Notes under the pieces: generated by a model
Seen by the model: the letters and a program-made list of their open reading frames with translations, nothing else
Told to the model about the DNA's origin: nothing
The model's database searches: none
Translations under genes and position numbers: made by a program
In this document: in pieces, positions 22,797 to 33,085 of the stretch
How the letters are laid out: every line of letters starts with the position of its first letter
Position numbering within the stretch: the first letter of the stretch is position 1
Assembly (NCBI GenBank): GCA_963932145.1
Contig: OZ010586.1
Location: 51,456,669 to 51,520,668 of the forward strand
Length of the DNA stretch: 64,000 nucleotides
DNA from: Acanthosepion lycidas
Taxonomy: Eukaryota > Mollusca > Cephalopoda > Sepiida > Sepiidae
Direction: 5' to 3'

Positions 22797-23360
22797 CCTT
22801 CTGCTTCTATCTGTCATATCTCTTCATGACATTGGCAATCATAGTTCTGCATGATTTCCTGTCCATTGTAGCTCTTAAAAAATTTTGTCTTTTTGTTATG
22901 TCTCCTAAACCAACTTGCATCAATTCACTCAAGCTTGCTAGGTAAGTTATGCATTGTTTTCTTCCGTCCCTGTTGCCTACAATCTGTCCTGTGAGTATCA
23001 AATTTTCAAAGCCCTCTTTCTTCACTATGTGCCCTAGAAATTTCAACTTTCTCTTTTTGATGTTAAGTATAAGTATCCTTTTAGTTTCCATTTTCTCTAA
23101 AACTTTGTCATTGCTCACATGTTCAATCCATGGTATTCTCAGCATCCTTCTGTAGAACGACTTTTCTGTTGCCTCTTCTTCATCTTTGAAGAGATTATCC
23201 AGTATTCACTGCCATATAGGAGGACTGATATTACATAACAGTTCTTTTCTTCGTTTCTAATAAAACTTTCCTGTTTCTTAATACTTATTTTAGCCTTTGG
23301 AGGCATCTTTCATTATCCCAATATGCCTTCAGATATCTGTCACACTTTTTGTCTTCTGAT
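22797..23360 (-). mobile_element. LINE-A (RTE-like) 3' end
   Basis: A 112-residue minus-strand open frame (22807-23145) reads MLRIPWIEHVSNDKVLEKME, LKFLGHIVKKEGFENLILTG, QCITYLASLSELM, GLGDITKRQNFLRATMDRK. This is the conserved C-terminus of an RTE-type endonuclease-reverse transcriptase. Further upstream (to 23360) SSYMAVNTG and KVLLETKKR correspond to the region after the palm. 5'-truncated; the coding end lies close to the element's 3' end, as in RTE. Confidence 0.75.
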
Positions 23361-23884
23361 TTCTCAGATACTTAAATCTACCTGTTGAATTTACCCTGTC
23401 AATTCCTTTGACTTTCAACTAATTGATAATTTGTATCCAAACTCATCAGAAAAGTAATTTGAATGAACTGAAGTAGATCTGCCATTAAGAATGGTTTAAA
23501 ACACCATCAGAACTATGTTCAAAACAGATGACTAATTATCAAAAATAATTGAAAGCTGTGATTGTAAACAAATTCTGTTTAATAAAGTATCTGTCTCTCT
23601 GATCCTGCTTTGTGTAGTGTTGAATACTTTTATGTTTTATCTTTTTTAAATATACATTTTATAATTTTATATAAATGTATCTGTTGAAATAGGTTTCAAT
23701 TTGTAAATATGAAACCTATATATGCAATACTTTTGAGGTAAATACTTGTTACACCTGAAGGTAAATAATGCAATAAACTTTTTTTAAGGTATCTATTGAA
23801 TACTTATTTAAATCACTGTATATATTTGACTGCCATAAAACAAACTTATTTATTTTTAATAATACATTCTTCTTAAAAATGCTA
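23361..23884. other. unannotated AT-rich stretch
   Basis: Nothing supported. Confidence 0.5.
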
Positions 23885-24500
23885 AGTCCCTTGAGAAGGA
23901 AAGTGATCATGGCTCTCCACAGTTTCTTTTTCTTTAATAGCTGTGAATTGCCTTGTATTTCTGGGGAAGATAATGGAGTGGTTTCCAGTTTCCATGTTTT
24001 GAAAATCAGAGTTTTCCTTTCCCTAAACCAGCATTTTTCAAACTTTTTACTTTTATGGAACCATTGAAATAGTTTTCATGTTTAAGGGGGGGACACCTGC
24101 ATAAAAATTATTATATACCATTAGTAATATCTATCTTTTTTATATTTTATTATAATAACCAAGGATTTTGCAATAATATTCTGTATGTTTTTAGTAAAAT
24201 TACAAATATAAATTTAAACAGAAATGACTCAAACAAACATTATCACTTCTCCTTGTGGAACCTCTAGAGATCTTGTGTGGAAACCTAAGGTTCTGTGGAA
24301 CACTGGTTGAGAAACATTGCCCTAGATTATCTACCACCCAAGACAAAGGAGCTTAATCTAGCCTGATATTTAATCCATGTATGGGTAGGGGTAGAAGAGA
24401 CAGATTCATGTTTTTCCATGAGCATTAGAGCAGAAGTGAAGACAATGAAATAGTCTAGAATGTTGATTCAGTTTGCCAATTTCTTTTTCTTCATCAATAT
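23885..24500 (-). mobile_element. SINE-T copy split by a hAT MITE
   Basis: Tail GTGGAGAGCCATGATCAC (minus strand, 23925-23908), body, and head toward 24490 are collinear with other SINE-T copies except for the 291-bp insertion at 24029-24319. Confidence 0.7.
24029..24319. mobile_element. hAT-type MITE
   Basis: Left end CAGCATTTTTCAAACTTTTT and right end (reverse complement) CAATGTTTCTCAACC are imperfect terminal inverted repeats of the hAT CAGxGTTTCTCAAxC kind. Flanking octamers ccctaaac (24021-24028) and ccctagat (24320-24327) match at 6 of 8, the expected target-duplication length. Inside, GTTCTGTGGAACACTGG is reminiscent of hAT MITEs. No transposase. Confidence 0.75.
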
Positions 24501-24502
24501 AC

Positions 24503-24780
24503 AGTGGGAAAAATAAGTATTTCATCCCTTGGTGATTTTCTGAGTTTGCCACCTTACAAAAATAGGAATGGTCTATAATTTTCCAGGTAGGTCTGTCTTG
24601 AAAGTGAGAGATAGAATATAAAAAAAATTTGTGAAAATCACATTATATTATTTATTTCTTTTTTAGTGAAAAAATAAGTATTTCACCCCATAGCAAAACA
24701 TAACTCAGTATTTGGTGAAGAAACCCTTGTTGGCAACAAACAGCCAGATGTTTCCTGTAGTTGGTTACCAAGTTTTTACA
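24503..24780 (+). mobile_element. Tc1-like 5' end, fish-type sequence
   Basis: Starts TACAGTGGGAAAAATAAGTA and continues TTTCATCCCTTGGTGATTTT, GTCTATAATTTTCCAGGTAG, GAGAGATAGAATATAAA, and a second AAAATAAGTATTTCACCCC at 24672. This is the order I remember for the terminal region of a Tc1-like transposon common in teleosts. Only the left ~280 bp is present and no transposase. Confidence 0.6.
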
Positions 24781-24915
24781 GATCCCAGGGTCTGCTCAGT
24801 ATAGTTGCAGTATAAACTTCTGTGGGAGTTGAACAAGCTCAAATGTGCATGAGCAAACATCTGCAATAGGGATTGGTTAGCCTACCTAGTAGATAGGTAT
24901 CCTTGAATATGGGTG
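24781..24915 (+). mobile_element. SINE-D 3' fragment
   Basis: GCTCAGTATAGTTGCAGTAT through GATAGGTATCCTTGAATATG matches 38065-38200. It abuts the Tc1 piece. Confidence 0.55.
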
Positions 24916-24924
24916 GCCATCTCG

Positions 24925-24930
24925 CTCTCG

Positions 24931-24984
<54 letters not shown>
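24925..24984. repeat. (CT)n/(TA)n microsatellite
   Basis: CT run then TA run, just left of the long hairpin. Confidence 0.9.
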
Positions 24985-24988
<4 letters not shown>

Positions 24989-25019
24989 GTAAGAAAATAT
25001 ATGGATATAGATCCGACGG

Positions 25020-25338
25020 TATGAAGAAAAATATACGGAAAAAACAAACAAAAATCCTTATATGCAATTATGCTGTTTTAATGTTAATATGTCAACGTCA
25101 GACGTTTCGGTCTAATAAACCATCTTCAGGACATTCATAAAATATAATTAACATTATCAATTCAACATGACAAATACTTTGTCATGTTGAATTGATAATG
25201 TTGAATTGATAATGTTGAATTGATAATGTTAATTATATTTTATGAATATGTCCTGAAGATGTCCGACGTTGACATATTAACATTAAAACAGCATAATTGC
25301 ATATAAGGATTTTTGTTTGTTTTTTCGGTATATTTTTC

Positions 25339-25343
<5 letters not shown>
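25020..25343. repeat. 324-bp hairpin, Penelope-associated
   Basis: Left arm 25020-25174 and right arm 25178-25343 are reverse complements around a 3-base centre. The right arm has three tandem copies of a 14-base TTGAATTGATAATG unit where the left has one, and lacks about 20 bases present in the left (AGACGTTTCGGTCTAATAAAC region, 25097-25117). TA runs lie outside both arms. The CATCTTCAGGACAT and GACGTTTCGG motifs are of the type seen at Penelope-like element ends (inference). Confidence 0.8.

Positions 25344-25378
<35 letters not shown>
25344..25378. repeat. (TA)n microsatellite
   Basis: TA run between the hairpin and the Penelope 3' fragment. Confidence 0.9.
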
Positions 25379-25380
<2 letters not shown>

Positions 25381-25552
25381 GTTGTATATTTAGGCAGCAA
25401 TCCTCCCCTTATGCATGTTTCATTAAAAATAACAGACAAGGTACTACGGTTAAGCTTTTTATTTAATTTTTCTTGTGTTCTAACAAGAACTTTCTTTTCT
25501 GGACAAAGGGTGTGTAAGAACTGTCTAAATGTTTTATATTTCTGAGCTTTTA
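25379..25552 (-). mobile_element. Penelope-like element 3' fragment
   Basis: Plus-strand TTTAGGCAGCAATCCTCCCC, GACAAGGTACTACGGTTAAG, GGACAAAGGGTGTGTAAGAA match, inverted, the 3' flank of the GIY-YIG element (39720-39835), and in direct orientation 27365-27540 and 39020-39140. It carries no coding. Confidence 0.6.
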
Positions 25553-25890
25553 GGCCTTGGGTGGCAACCAGTCTAAGAGAAGTAAAACTTTGTATTCCAA
25601 ACCATGGAGAAGGCAATGAGAAATCACTCAATTATCTTTCCCAAGAATTCATGGCAATTCATAAATAATAAAGTAAAGGAAACTGTGTATAACCATGATT
25701 GGAAACCACACCACTAACTTTCCCAAGAATTCATGGTATTTAATAGATAATAAAGTGAAGGAAACTGTAGATTGGAAACCACTCCACTATCTTTCCCAGG
25801 AAGTCATAGCAATTCACAGATAATAAAGAAATGAAATCTGCAGAGCCATGATTGTCTATGTCCTGAAGGGACTTGGCAATAAAAAAAATG
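25545..25890 (+). mobile_element. SINE-T 3' half with triplicated segment
   Basis: Starts at GGCAACCAGTCTAAGAGAAG. A segment with TTTCCCAAGAATTCATGGCA...AATAATAAAG occurs three times in tandem (starts near 25620, 25702 and 25776; spacings 82 and 74). It ends with AGAGCCATGATTGTCTATGT and CTGAAGGGACTTGGCA, the tail shared with LINE-A. Confidence 0.75.
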
Positions 25891-25959
25891 AATGAGAGAA
25901 AATATGATGTCCAAAATAAATTGTTAAGCTCAAATAACTTGTTTTTTTTTAAGTAATGT

Positions 25960-26285
25960 TTCTTCAGGACATAAGGTAATCATGGTTATGTAAAAATTTA
26001 TTTTCTTTATTATCTGTTTCCATGACTTCATGAGAAAGATGATTGAGTGGTTTTGTGTTAGCTTCTCTATAGTTTTGAATTCAGAGTTTTTCTTCTACAC
26101 TACCAAGGCTAGAGAGACCAATATACATTTCTATTTAACCTATAGCTTGGGCAAGGGAAGGAGAAATTATTTCATACCTTTCCCAAGAGTATAAATACTG
26201 GAAAATTTGGAATTTGAACTCTGCTTACTGATTCCACATTTCCTCTCTGATAACCATTATGTTAACCACGCATACAAATGATAGG
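25960..26285 (-). mobile_element. SINE-T copy, inverted neighbour
   Basis: Full-length copy on the minus strand, head at 26280-26215, tail at about 25970-26000. It lies tail-to-tail with 25545-25890, giving an inverted SINE pair about 70 bp apart. Confidence 0.7.
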
Positions 26286-27039
26286 TGATCTCAAATACAG
26301 ATATTTTGCACTTTTTGATAATTCATGCCCTCAGTAATTATAATTATATACGTGTTTATAAAAGTGATCACATCTCCATTATATGCTGTGTGTGAAAACT
26401 ATTTGTGAAGATTATTCCATAATAAAAGGAAAAATACTAAAACTAAAAATGATTTTGTCTGCAACACAAATAATCTTTATCAAAGCTGGTGAGAAACAGA
26501 CAATCCCAGACTTCAAATTACAATATTTTGATCTTTTTACTGATTTCTGGTAAAATTCATTTCAAGACAATTTTGTTGATTTTGTTATTAAATTGAGAAA
26601 CATCTAAAGAAAGAAATGTTCTTGCCCAATTTGTTCCAAATGTTATTTTCATGGCCAAAATAAGAATAATCTTACTTGCTGAATTCTAGAAAAAAATGAG
26701 TTGCACTGAAATCAAAGGTAGTGTTTATCTATTTACTTACAAATAATATACAAGGGTGAATCAATAAAAAATAAAAATAAAAATTCCAGCATTTGACAAT
26801 TGCTTGAGCCTGAAACTCAGAATTGTGCAATTAATGTAAGATATCTTTTGCAATTATATACAAATAAAGTTCTTCATCAGAACATGATAAATATTGTCAT
26901 CATCATCAACAACAACATATATTATTCTAAAATATGTATGTCAAGATCCACATGCCATCTCATAATTGGACACTATTTAAACTGCATTAAAAAAACAGGG
27001 AAGAATTTTGAGGGTGAATAATTGTTGCAGATTAGCATT
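26286..27039. other. unannotated stretch with mariner-like end
   Basis: ATACAAGGGTGAATCAATAA at 26750 resembles a mariner terminus. 26785-26845 recurs almost unchanged at 27912-27975. No gene. Confidence 0.4.
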
Positions 27040-27364
27040 TATTCCTGAAGCCATGGCATTTGGGAGAATCAAAAAATATTCATTTTTATCAGTTTAGAAT
27101 TGGGGGTCCGGTTCATAATATAAATACAGTGTCAAATTGATCCCTGATTTTTTAAAGACTTATCTGTACTTTGTTTCTATTTACAAATATCAAGTCTGAA
27201 ACTTCTTAAATGATTACAGATGATGATATTTTTAAATAATTCTTTTATACTTTTTGAAACTTTTTTTTAACTCTTTGGGGGACTTTTTTGGAGATATTTT
27301 CACAAATATTGTGGAATAATAATAATTATTTATTTTAAATGAAGATCTATACATATATATATAT

Positions 27365-27712
27365 ATATGCATGTTTCATTAAAAATGACAGACAAGGTAC
27401 TACGGTTAAGCTTTTTATTTAATTTTTCTTGTGTTCTAACAGGAGCTTTCTTTTCTGGACAAAGGGTGTGTAAGAACTGTTCAAATGTTTCATATTTCCA
27501 AGCACTTTCTGCTATACCTTTAGCCATTTTCAAGGATGATTTGATTTTTCAGCTTAATTGAGTGTGTGCGTTCTGTGTATGTATTAATGTGTGGTAGGGA
27601 TATTTCTAATTTCTGAATACGGTTAGCACATTGTGGCTTTGTTTGTAGTTAATATTGTTAAGAGTTGGCTTTTTCTTTTTTATTATTAAAGCTTCCATTA
27701 TTTTTAGTCTTG
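27365..27712 (-). mobile_element. Penelope-like element 3' fragment
   Basis: Plus strand from GCATGTTTCATTAAAAATGA to CATTATTTTTAGTCTTG. Its two ends match the reverse complements of 39835-39750 and 39680-39610 of the GIY-YIG element, so this covers the segment from just after the GIY-YIG coding to the 3' end. Coding absent. Confidence 0.65.
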
Positions 27713-27715
27713 AGT

Positions 27716-27881
27716 CAACTCATTGTATGATTCAGGCATATTCCAAAAGTGCTGCATGCTGGGATTGCCCCCTCCAGACTGCTAACAACAGGAAGTCTCC
27801 TTCCTGACAAATTGACCATGGTGAGATTTGAAACCAGGTCTCATGGTCAGAAAGCAAATGTTCTAACCACTCGGCTACATG
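27716..27881 (-). mobile_element. SINE-D head and proximal body
   Basis: The best-preserved head of the family: CATGTAGCCGAGTGGTTAGA (A box) and GGTTTCAAATCTC (B box) on the minus strand, then TGTCAGGAAGGAGACTTCCT. 3'-truncated next to the Penelope piece. Confidence 0.7.
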
Positions 27882-28125
27882 TCCATATAATTATTTATTT
27901 TTAAAAAATAAGAATAAAAATTCTAGCATTTGACAATTGCTTTGGCATGAAACTCAGAATTGTGCAATTAATGTGAGTTATTATATATGTTTCTTAATAT
28001 ATATATTAAATAGCTCTGTTATTTAACATTGAGCAATATTTTTTCTTACATTATAGAGTATTTATATGTATTTGTATACAATTGCTTGCTTATGCATCTA
28101 TCTATATTTACCCATTCAGTTATAT

Positions 28126-28128
<3 letters not shown>

Positions 28129-28168
<40 letters not shown>

Positions 28169-28185
28169 TAGATAGATAGATAGAT
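28129..28185. repeat. (TA)n(GATA)n microsatellite
   Basis: TA run passing into about five GATA units. Confidence 0.9.
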
Positions 28186-28465
28186 ATACACATATAAATA
28201 TTTGTTTTATATTTAAAAGAAATCTTTTTGCAACGTAAACTGTTTCTTCAGAATATATTTATGAAGAATAAGACAACATCAGCTTTATATAAGCACTTGA
28301 TTTTTGTAAATAAAAACAAAGTATAGATAACTCAAAAAAGTCATGGATTGATTTGACACTGTATTTATATTATGAACAGGACCGCTATCCTAAATTGATA
28401 AAAAAGTCAATATTTTTTTGATTCTGACAAATGTGGCTTGTGGAAGGTCTACTGAAAGCTAGTGA

Positions 28466-28958
28466 AAAAAAACACTATACCCACCCACTAAATTTCTCCT
28501 TATTTTTAACAAGTGGGCCAGTCAATTAAAGTAATGTCCCTAATATAAAGTGAAACAGTATGTTTTCTTGATGAATCATACCTAAATTGCATCATGAAAT
28601 TGATTTGTTACTTTGAGCAAAAATAGGCAAAAGCACCTGCCATATTTTATATTTCTTGAATAATAGATAGACTTTGAAGAAACAGGAGAAATGAGATTTC
28701 CAAATGAGCCAAATAGAAGAAAAAAAATTTTTTTTCATTTCTAAAAGAATAATTATTGGTAATTACGGAGCTCACAACATAATTTTGTCCAAGATAAAAA
28801 TCATAAAAAAGGAATGTTTGTTGGATCAATACAAACATTTCCCACTTTGCTAAAGGAAGACATATTACATAAATAATATAATATATATTCTGATGTTTGG
28901 TCAAATTTTAGAAAGAGGGTTGTGCTAATAACTTTTCAGAATCCTTTGTAATAATATG
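28466..28958. other. unannotated AT-rich stretch
   Basis: Nothing supported. Confidence 0.5.
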
Positions 28959-28960
28959 TA

Positions 28961-29040
28961 TTAGGTTGGTGCAAAAATAATGTCGTTTTCTCACATATGT
29001 TACTATGTGAGAAAACGACATTATTTTTGCACCAACCTAA
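28961..29040. mobile_element. 80-bp palindromic mariner MITE, copy 3
   Basis: 80-bp near-perfect palindrome flanked by TA at 28959-28960 and 29041-29042; one base different from copy 2. Confidence 0.92.
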
Positions 29041-29047
29041 TATAATA

Positions 29048-29078
29048 TTAAGTTGGTGCAAAAATAATTGTGATATTT
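29048..29078 (+). mobile_element. solo mariner terminus
   Basis: TTAAGTTGGTGCAAAAATAA then TTGTGATATTT: a single terminal repeat, 7 bp after the MITE. It may be the left end of the mariner relic at 29580-30280. Confidence 0.55.
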
Positions 29079-29079
29079 A

Positions 29080-29420
29080 CATCAGTTGTTCATTTCCTTG
29101 GTACCTCAACCACACAAATTTGAGCATACTACTAGATTTGCTCTTAGGTCTCATTGTTTTATTGCTGTAATAGTTACTTATGACTGTAAGTTATATTATA
29201 ATAGCTTCTTGTCTCACAGTTCTCACCCCTGGAACTCTCTTCTATTTTGGGGCTTTTCTGACAACTAGAATCTTTAAATGCAATGTCAATTACTATCTTC
29301 TGCCTACCTGAAATCTGTTCATTTATTCTTCTTTCTCCCCACTAAAGTCTTCTTATTCTCTTTCACTCCTAGTAACCAATTGCAACTTAGTGGCATTATC
29401 ACCTTGCTCACAATGAAATG
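29080..29420 (+). mobile_element. LINE-B C-terminal fragment
   Basis: Plus-strand frame contains FLSHSSHPWNSL, a decayed form of FFPRTARLWNSLP. 60-residue open frame (29086-29268). Confidence 0.5.
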
Positions 29421-29579
29421 AAAAAAAAGAAAAAGAAAAAATGTTTAGATATAGCACTATTTTAAAACACTATATCTCAGTTTAGAATAAAATTTATAAA
29501 ATAATAACCATTAGAATCTTTGCTTTATTGTCAACAATTAACAATTAAGTCAATTTATTTTGGTAGTATACAATTTTGG

Positions 29580-30280
29580 TGTCCTAGAACTGATGAGTTC
29601 TTCAAAGGTGTTTTGAGCTGCTGTTTGTTGAAAAATATTGAAATTCTCAAAATATTTTTAAAAAGTTAGTTTCCCAGGTCTGGAAAATGAATGAAGTAAA
29701 GTTTTGTAGACTAGTTTCTTCAATTTCTGCAGTCTTCTCTTAGAGAAGTGATTTACTGGTTTTCCCAAGATGCTAAAATTGAATTTTAATGCTTGGTTAT
29801 TGTCATAGAGAAGTGATCTTTTTGACTGACTAATGATGGAGTTCTTGATTCATTTTGTCATTTTCCGAGCAATCTTTGTAATGGTTTTTCCAGGATTCAA
29901 GAAATTGCAGTGGGTAATTCAACTAGTGACCATAACCTTCTTTTGATGCAACTTTGAGTTGGCGATTTCTTTTAGTGTTTTATATCAGTCCCATCATGAT
30001 AATACACCATTGGTTGTCATATAGAATTCATTTTTTGTCACGTCACAATACTATCAAGCAATTTAAAAAAATTTTATAGCAAAACAGACCAGACTTCACA
30101 ATGGTAATTTTTTTTTATTTTCACTCAGCTCGTGCAACAGCCATTTGTCAAGCATTTTTAATATTCCACTTTGATACAAATGTCAAGCAGCCATAGAATG
30201 ATCAAAGTTTAGTTGTTCTGCAACCTCTCAAATTCTTTTGAATGAGTCTGTTTCAGTAATGACCCACAATTTGTTGTTGT
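29580..30280 (-). pseudogene. mariner transposase relic
   Basis: The minus strand gives KLHQKKVMVT (about 29960-29930) and NFLNPGKTIT (about 29905-29875), the mariner blocks between the first and second catalytic aspartates, preceded toward 30200 by HELSEN-like remnants. Many stops. It lies next to the solo terminus at 29048. Confidence 0.6.
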
Positions 30281-30285
30281 CATTT

Positions 30286-30351
30286 GCAGAAAGGATACTT
30301 ATCATTCTACTCATCTTAAAGGCTTTGGTCACTCTTACAAAATTTTTATAA
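30286..30351 (+). repeat. 66-bp direct repeat, copy 1
   Basis: Nearly identical (about 3 differences) to 30937-31002, 651 bp away. Unique otherwise in this window. Confidence 0.75.
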
Positions 30352-31214
30352 GTTATGTTGAGTTGTATGTTTATTGACAGACCTCTAGCTAAATGCTTGG
30401 TTGAAATTGCAAGCAGTTCCCCATTTTGAATTCATACAATAAAATTGCTTGAATCTTTTATTTAATCTTTCTTTTTACTGCTAAAAATAAATCACAATTA
30501 CCAATAAAAACAAAAGTATTAAAATAACTCAGCAAAATTCATATTTGTAAATGGTATATATCTAGTGGTGTCTTTAGAGAGAGGGAGAGGTCCAGAATTT
30601 TATGTCTGCTGTAGGTTATAAGTCCGTATAGGCTGTATTGAAATAAAAGTAGGTTTAATGTTGAGACACTACTCATAGTTGACGGATCTTTTTGATTTTG
30701 AGTAACTTAAATTATGCCATATATATTGGCCTATCCACTATCACTTGAAACATGAAATCATTTTTGATCAAGCTGTTGAGAAATTTGCCAACAAAAAAAG
30801 CAAGAAAAGTTACTTTGCAGAAGGCTGTAATTTTCATTTCAGAAATAAAGACGGTCCTAATTTTTTACACCTATTTCTCTATATGTCATTTTTTCCTTTT
30901 TATCTGTTACTGATAAAGTTTAAGTATGTTTGATGTGCAGAAAGGATACTTATCATTCTACTCATCTTAAAGGCTTTGGTCACTGTTACAACATTTTTAT
31001 AAAGCATACTATATTTGAGTATGTTATAATGGTACACAAATTAGCTTTTTTTAACTTTAAGAATAAGTCACTGAGCAATATGTATATTTTGTGGAGGCAA
31101 CAAACTCAAGCACTGCCTTGGGCAGCACACACTCTAGCTAAACTACTGTACATATTATATGAACATTATTCAGTAAATATAAAAAAATAGAAATTGGCAT
31201 AAGACAAGAATGTT
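30352..31214. other. unannotated stretch between repeats
   Basis: Contains the second 66-bp direct repeat (30937-31002). Short open frames 30745-30933 and 30930-31190 have no recognised domain. Confidence 0.4.
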
Positions 31215-32500
31215 GCCAGACATTTAAACTTTATAGTAAGGCAATCCTGAGAGAATTACAAGTTCTACCAGGATTTATTACTGGCAGCCACAATCTTAAC
31301 AACATTAGATATGCAGATAATACAGTGTTGATAGGAGACATAGAAAGTAAACTGCAGAAGCTTCTACAGGAGGTAGTAAAGAAAAATGAGAATAGAGGAT
31401 TAAACATTAATTGTAAGAAGAGACAATGTATGATTGTCAGCCAAAGGTTCAGCCCAAGATGTGAACTACAAATTGGAGATATCAAAATCAAGCAAGTATG
31501 AAAATTTAAATATCTGGAAAGAAGGCAGAAAATGGGACAACAAAATCTGAAGACATCAAAATAGAAAAAGGTGCCTTCCAAAATCTAAGTAAAGTATTAA
31601 GAAACAGGAAAATTTTATTAGAAATAAAGAAAATAATACTAAACTGTTATGTAATATCAGTGCTTCTATAAGGTAATGAATGCTGTACAATCTTCTCAAA
31701 GATGAAGAAGAGACTTACGGTAACAGAAATTTGGTTCAACAGAAAGATGCAGAGCATACCATGGACTAAACATCTGAGCAACATTGAAGTTTTGGGGAAA
31801 ATAGAAACAAAAATAAGCATATATTTAGAATTAGAAAGAGAGTGTTGAAATTTCTACAGAACATAATGAGGAAAGAGAGTTTGAAGAATTTACACTCATA
31901 GGACATATTGAAGATTGGAGAATTTACACTGTAGGTTAGGGTTGCCATTTTTACCAAAAAGTCATAGCTGTTAATCTGCTATAATAGCAGGTCACTTCTT
32001 GTCTTTTCTCTCTCTTATCAATGGGCATAGAGATATTTTTCCCCTCAGTGACTGAAATTTATTTATCCACACACACACTTGTGTATCACCCACATAATTG
32101 TAATGTCTTGTTTCTATCGAATGCATACCAATGTATTTTTTTCTCTTTTTACTCAGTTATATAAAAGCAAAACATAAAATATTGCCTTGTTGAAATTCAT
32201 TATGTTTCCTTATACCCATCATTTACATGTGTAAAATATTCTTGCCACTACTTTTAGACAAATTAAGAGCAGCGCCCGCAACAGTTTGACAATCATGACT
32301 TGATTTCAACATTTATGTACTGCAATGGCACTCATGGGACAGACTAAAGCAATGGATAATCTACCTAATGAGCTTGTGTAATTGATTGACAGAAGAGGGA
32401 TTAAGAAAGATAGCAAAAAGAGAAACCATAGTAAGAGCCACAAAGAATAAGAAGTTATGGAGACCCATGATTGGCCACATCTTGAAGGGACGTGGCACAT
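31215..32500 (+). mobile_element. LINE-A (RTE-like) RT copy
   Basis: Plus strand: AILRELQVLPGFITGSHNL then NNIRYADNTVLIGDIE, the reverse-transcriptase catalytic YADD motif (here YADN), then LNINCKKRQCMIVS and ELQIGDIKIKQV. After a non-LINE stretch at about 31935-32320, the C-terminus continues with RKIAKRETIVRATKNKKLWR and MIGHILKGRGT just before the stop. The second Asp of the catalytic pair is Asn, and several stops are present, so it is dead. Confidence 0.75.
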
Positions 32501-32814
32501 GATAGAAGGTAAAAAATATTTTACTCCAAAATAAATGTATTAATACCAATTATCAGGTCTTGATAGGGAGAAGAGAGTTATTCTCCTTTGGTGGTAATCC
32601 TCTTAATGGTGAAAATGGAAAATCTCTTGTTTTTTACTTTGATAGCTGCTGCATTGCATATGTGCATCTAGTTTCTCTTTGCATCAGACACCACATCATG
32701 AAAACATATTGACTGTTGCTTATCTTCACTTCCCTTTCAGAAACCAGTCATTCCCATAGTCATCCTAAAAAGTAGGAACTGTCTCATCTTTCTTTCAAGG
32801 AATTTTTCTGTAAG
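32501..32814. other. unannotated stretch
   Basis: Nothing recognised. Confidence 0.5.
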
Positions 32815-33085
32815 TGATCACCTTCTGTTATGACTTCTTGGGAAAAATAGTGAAGCGGTTTCCTGTTGCTTTAACTACATTTTGAATTCAGATTTTTCCT
32901 TCTCTTAGACACTGTCATCAAAAGTTTAAGACTGCAGTCTATTCCACTATTTAATAAGAAGAAATGGCTTTATATCTTTCACAATGGTATTTGTGGGAAA
33001 GTGAATGCATCACATTAAGCTGGTATTATGAACTTGGTTCACCAATTCCAGTTTGATAACTCTTACACTACTGAACCATCCCAAA
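32815..33085 (-). mobile_element. SINE-T copy
   Basis: Minus-strand head with a GAACCAAGTTCATAATACC B-box region, body with AAGATATAAAGCCATTTC. The tail carries CTTTTGAATTC-type sequence. Diverged. Confidence 0.6.

Larger units (their letters stand above)
27040..28465. repeat. inverted repeat flanking a 1.1-kb core
   Basis: Arms at about 27040-27200 and 28290-28465 are imperfect reverse complements (both hold GTTCATAATATAAATACAGT in opposite orientation). The core contains the Penelope fragment 27365-27712, SINE-D 27716-27881 and a TA/GATA microsatellite at 28129-28185. Confidence 0.6.

Noticed and set aside
25090-25130. Hammerhead-like CTGAAGA...GAAAC on the minus strand
   Set aside because: The CUGANGA and GAAA boxes are there, but stem II does not pair properly (U against C at its base), so I do not call a ribozyme.
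27825-27881. True tRNA gene on the minus strand
   Set aside because: A and B boxes are present, but the acceptor stem does not close and SINE-D body follows directly.
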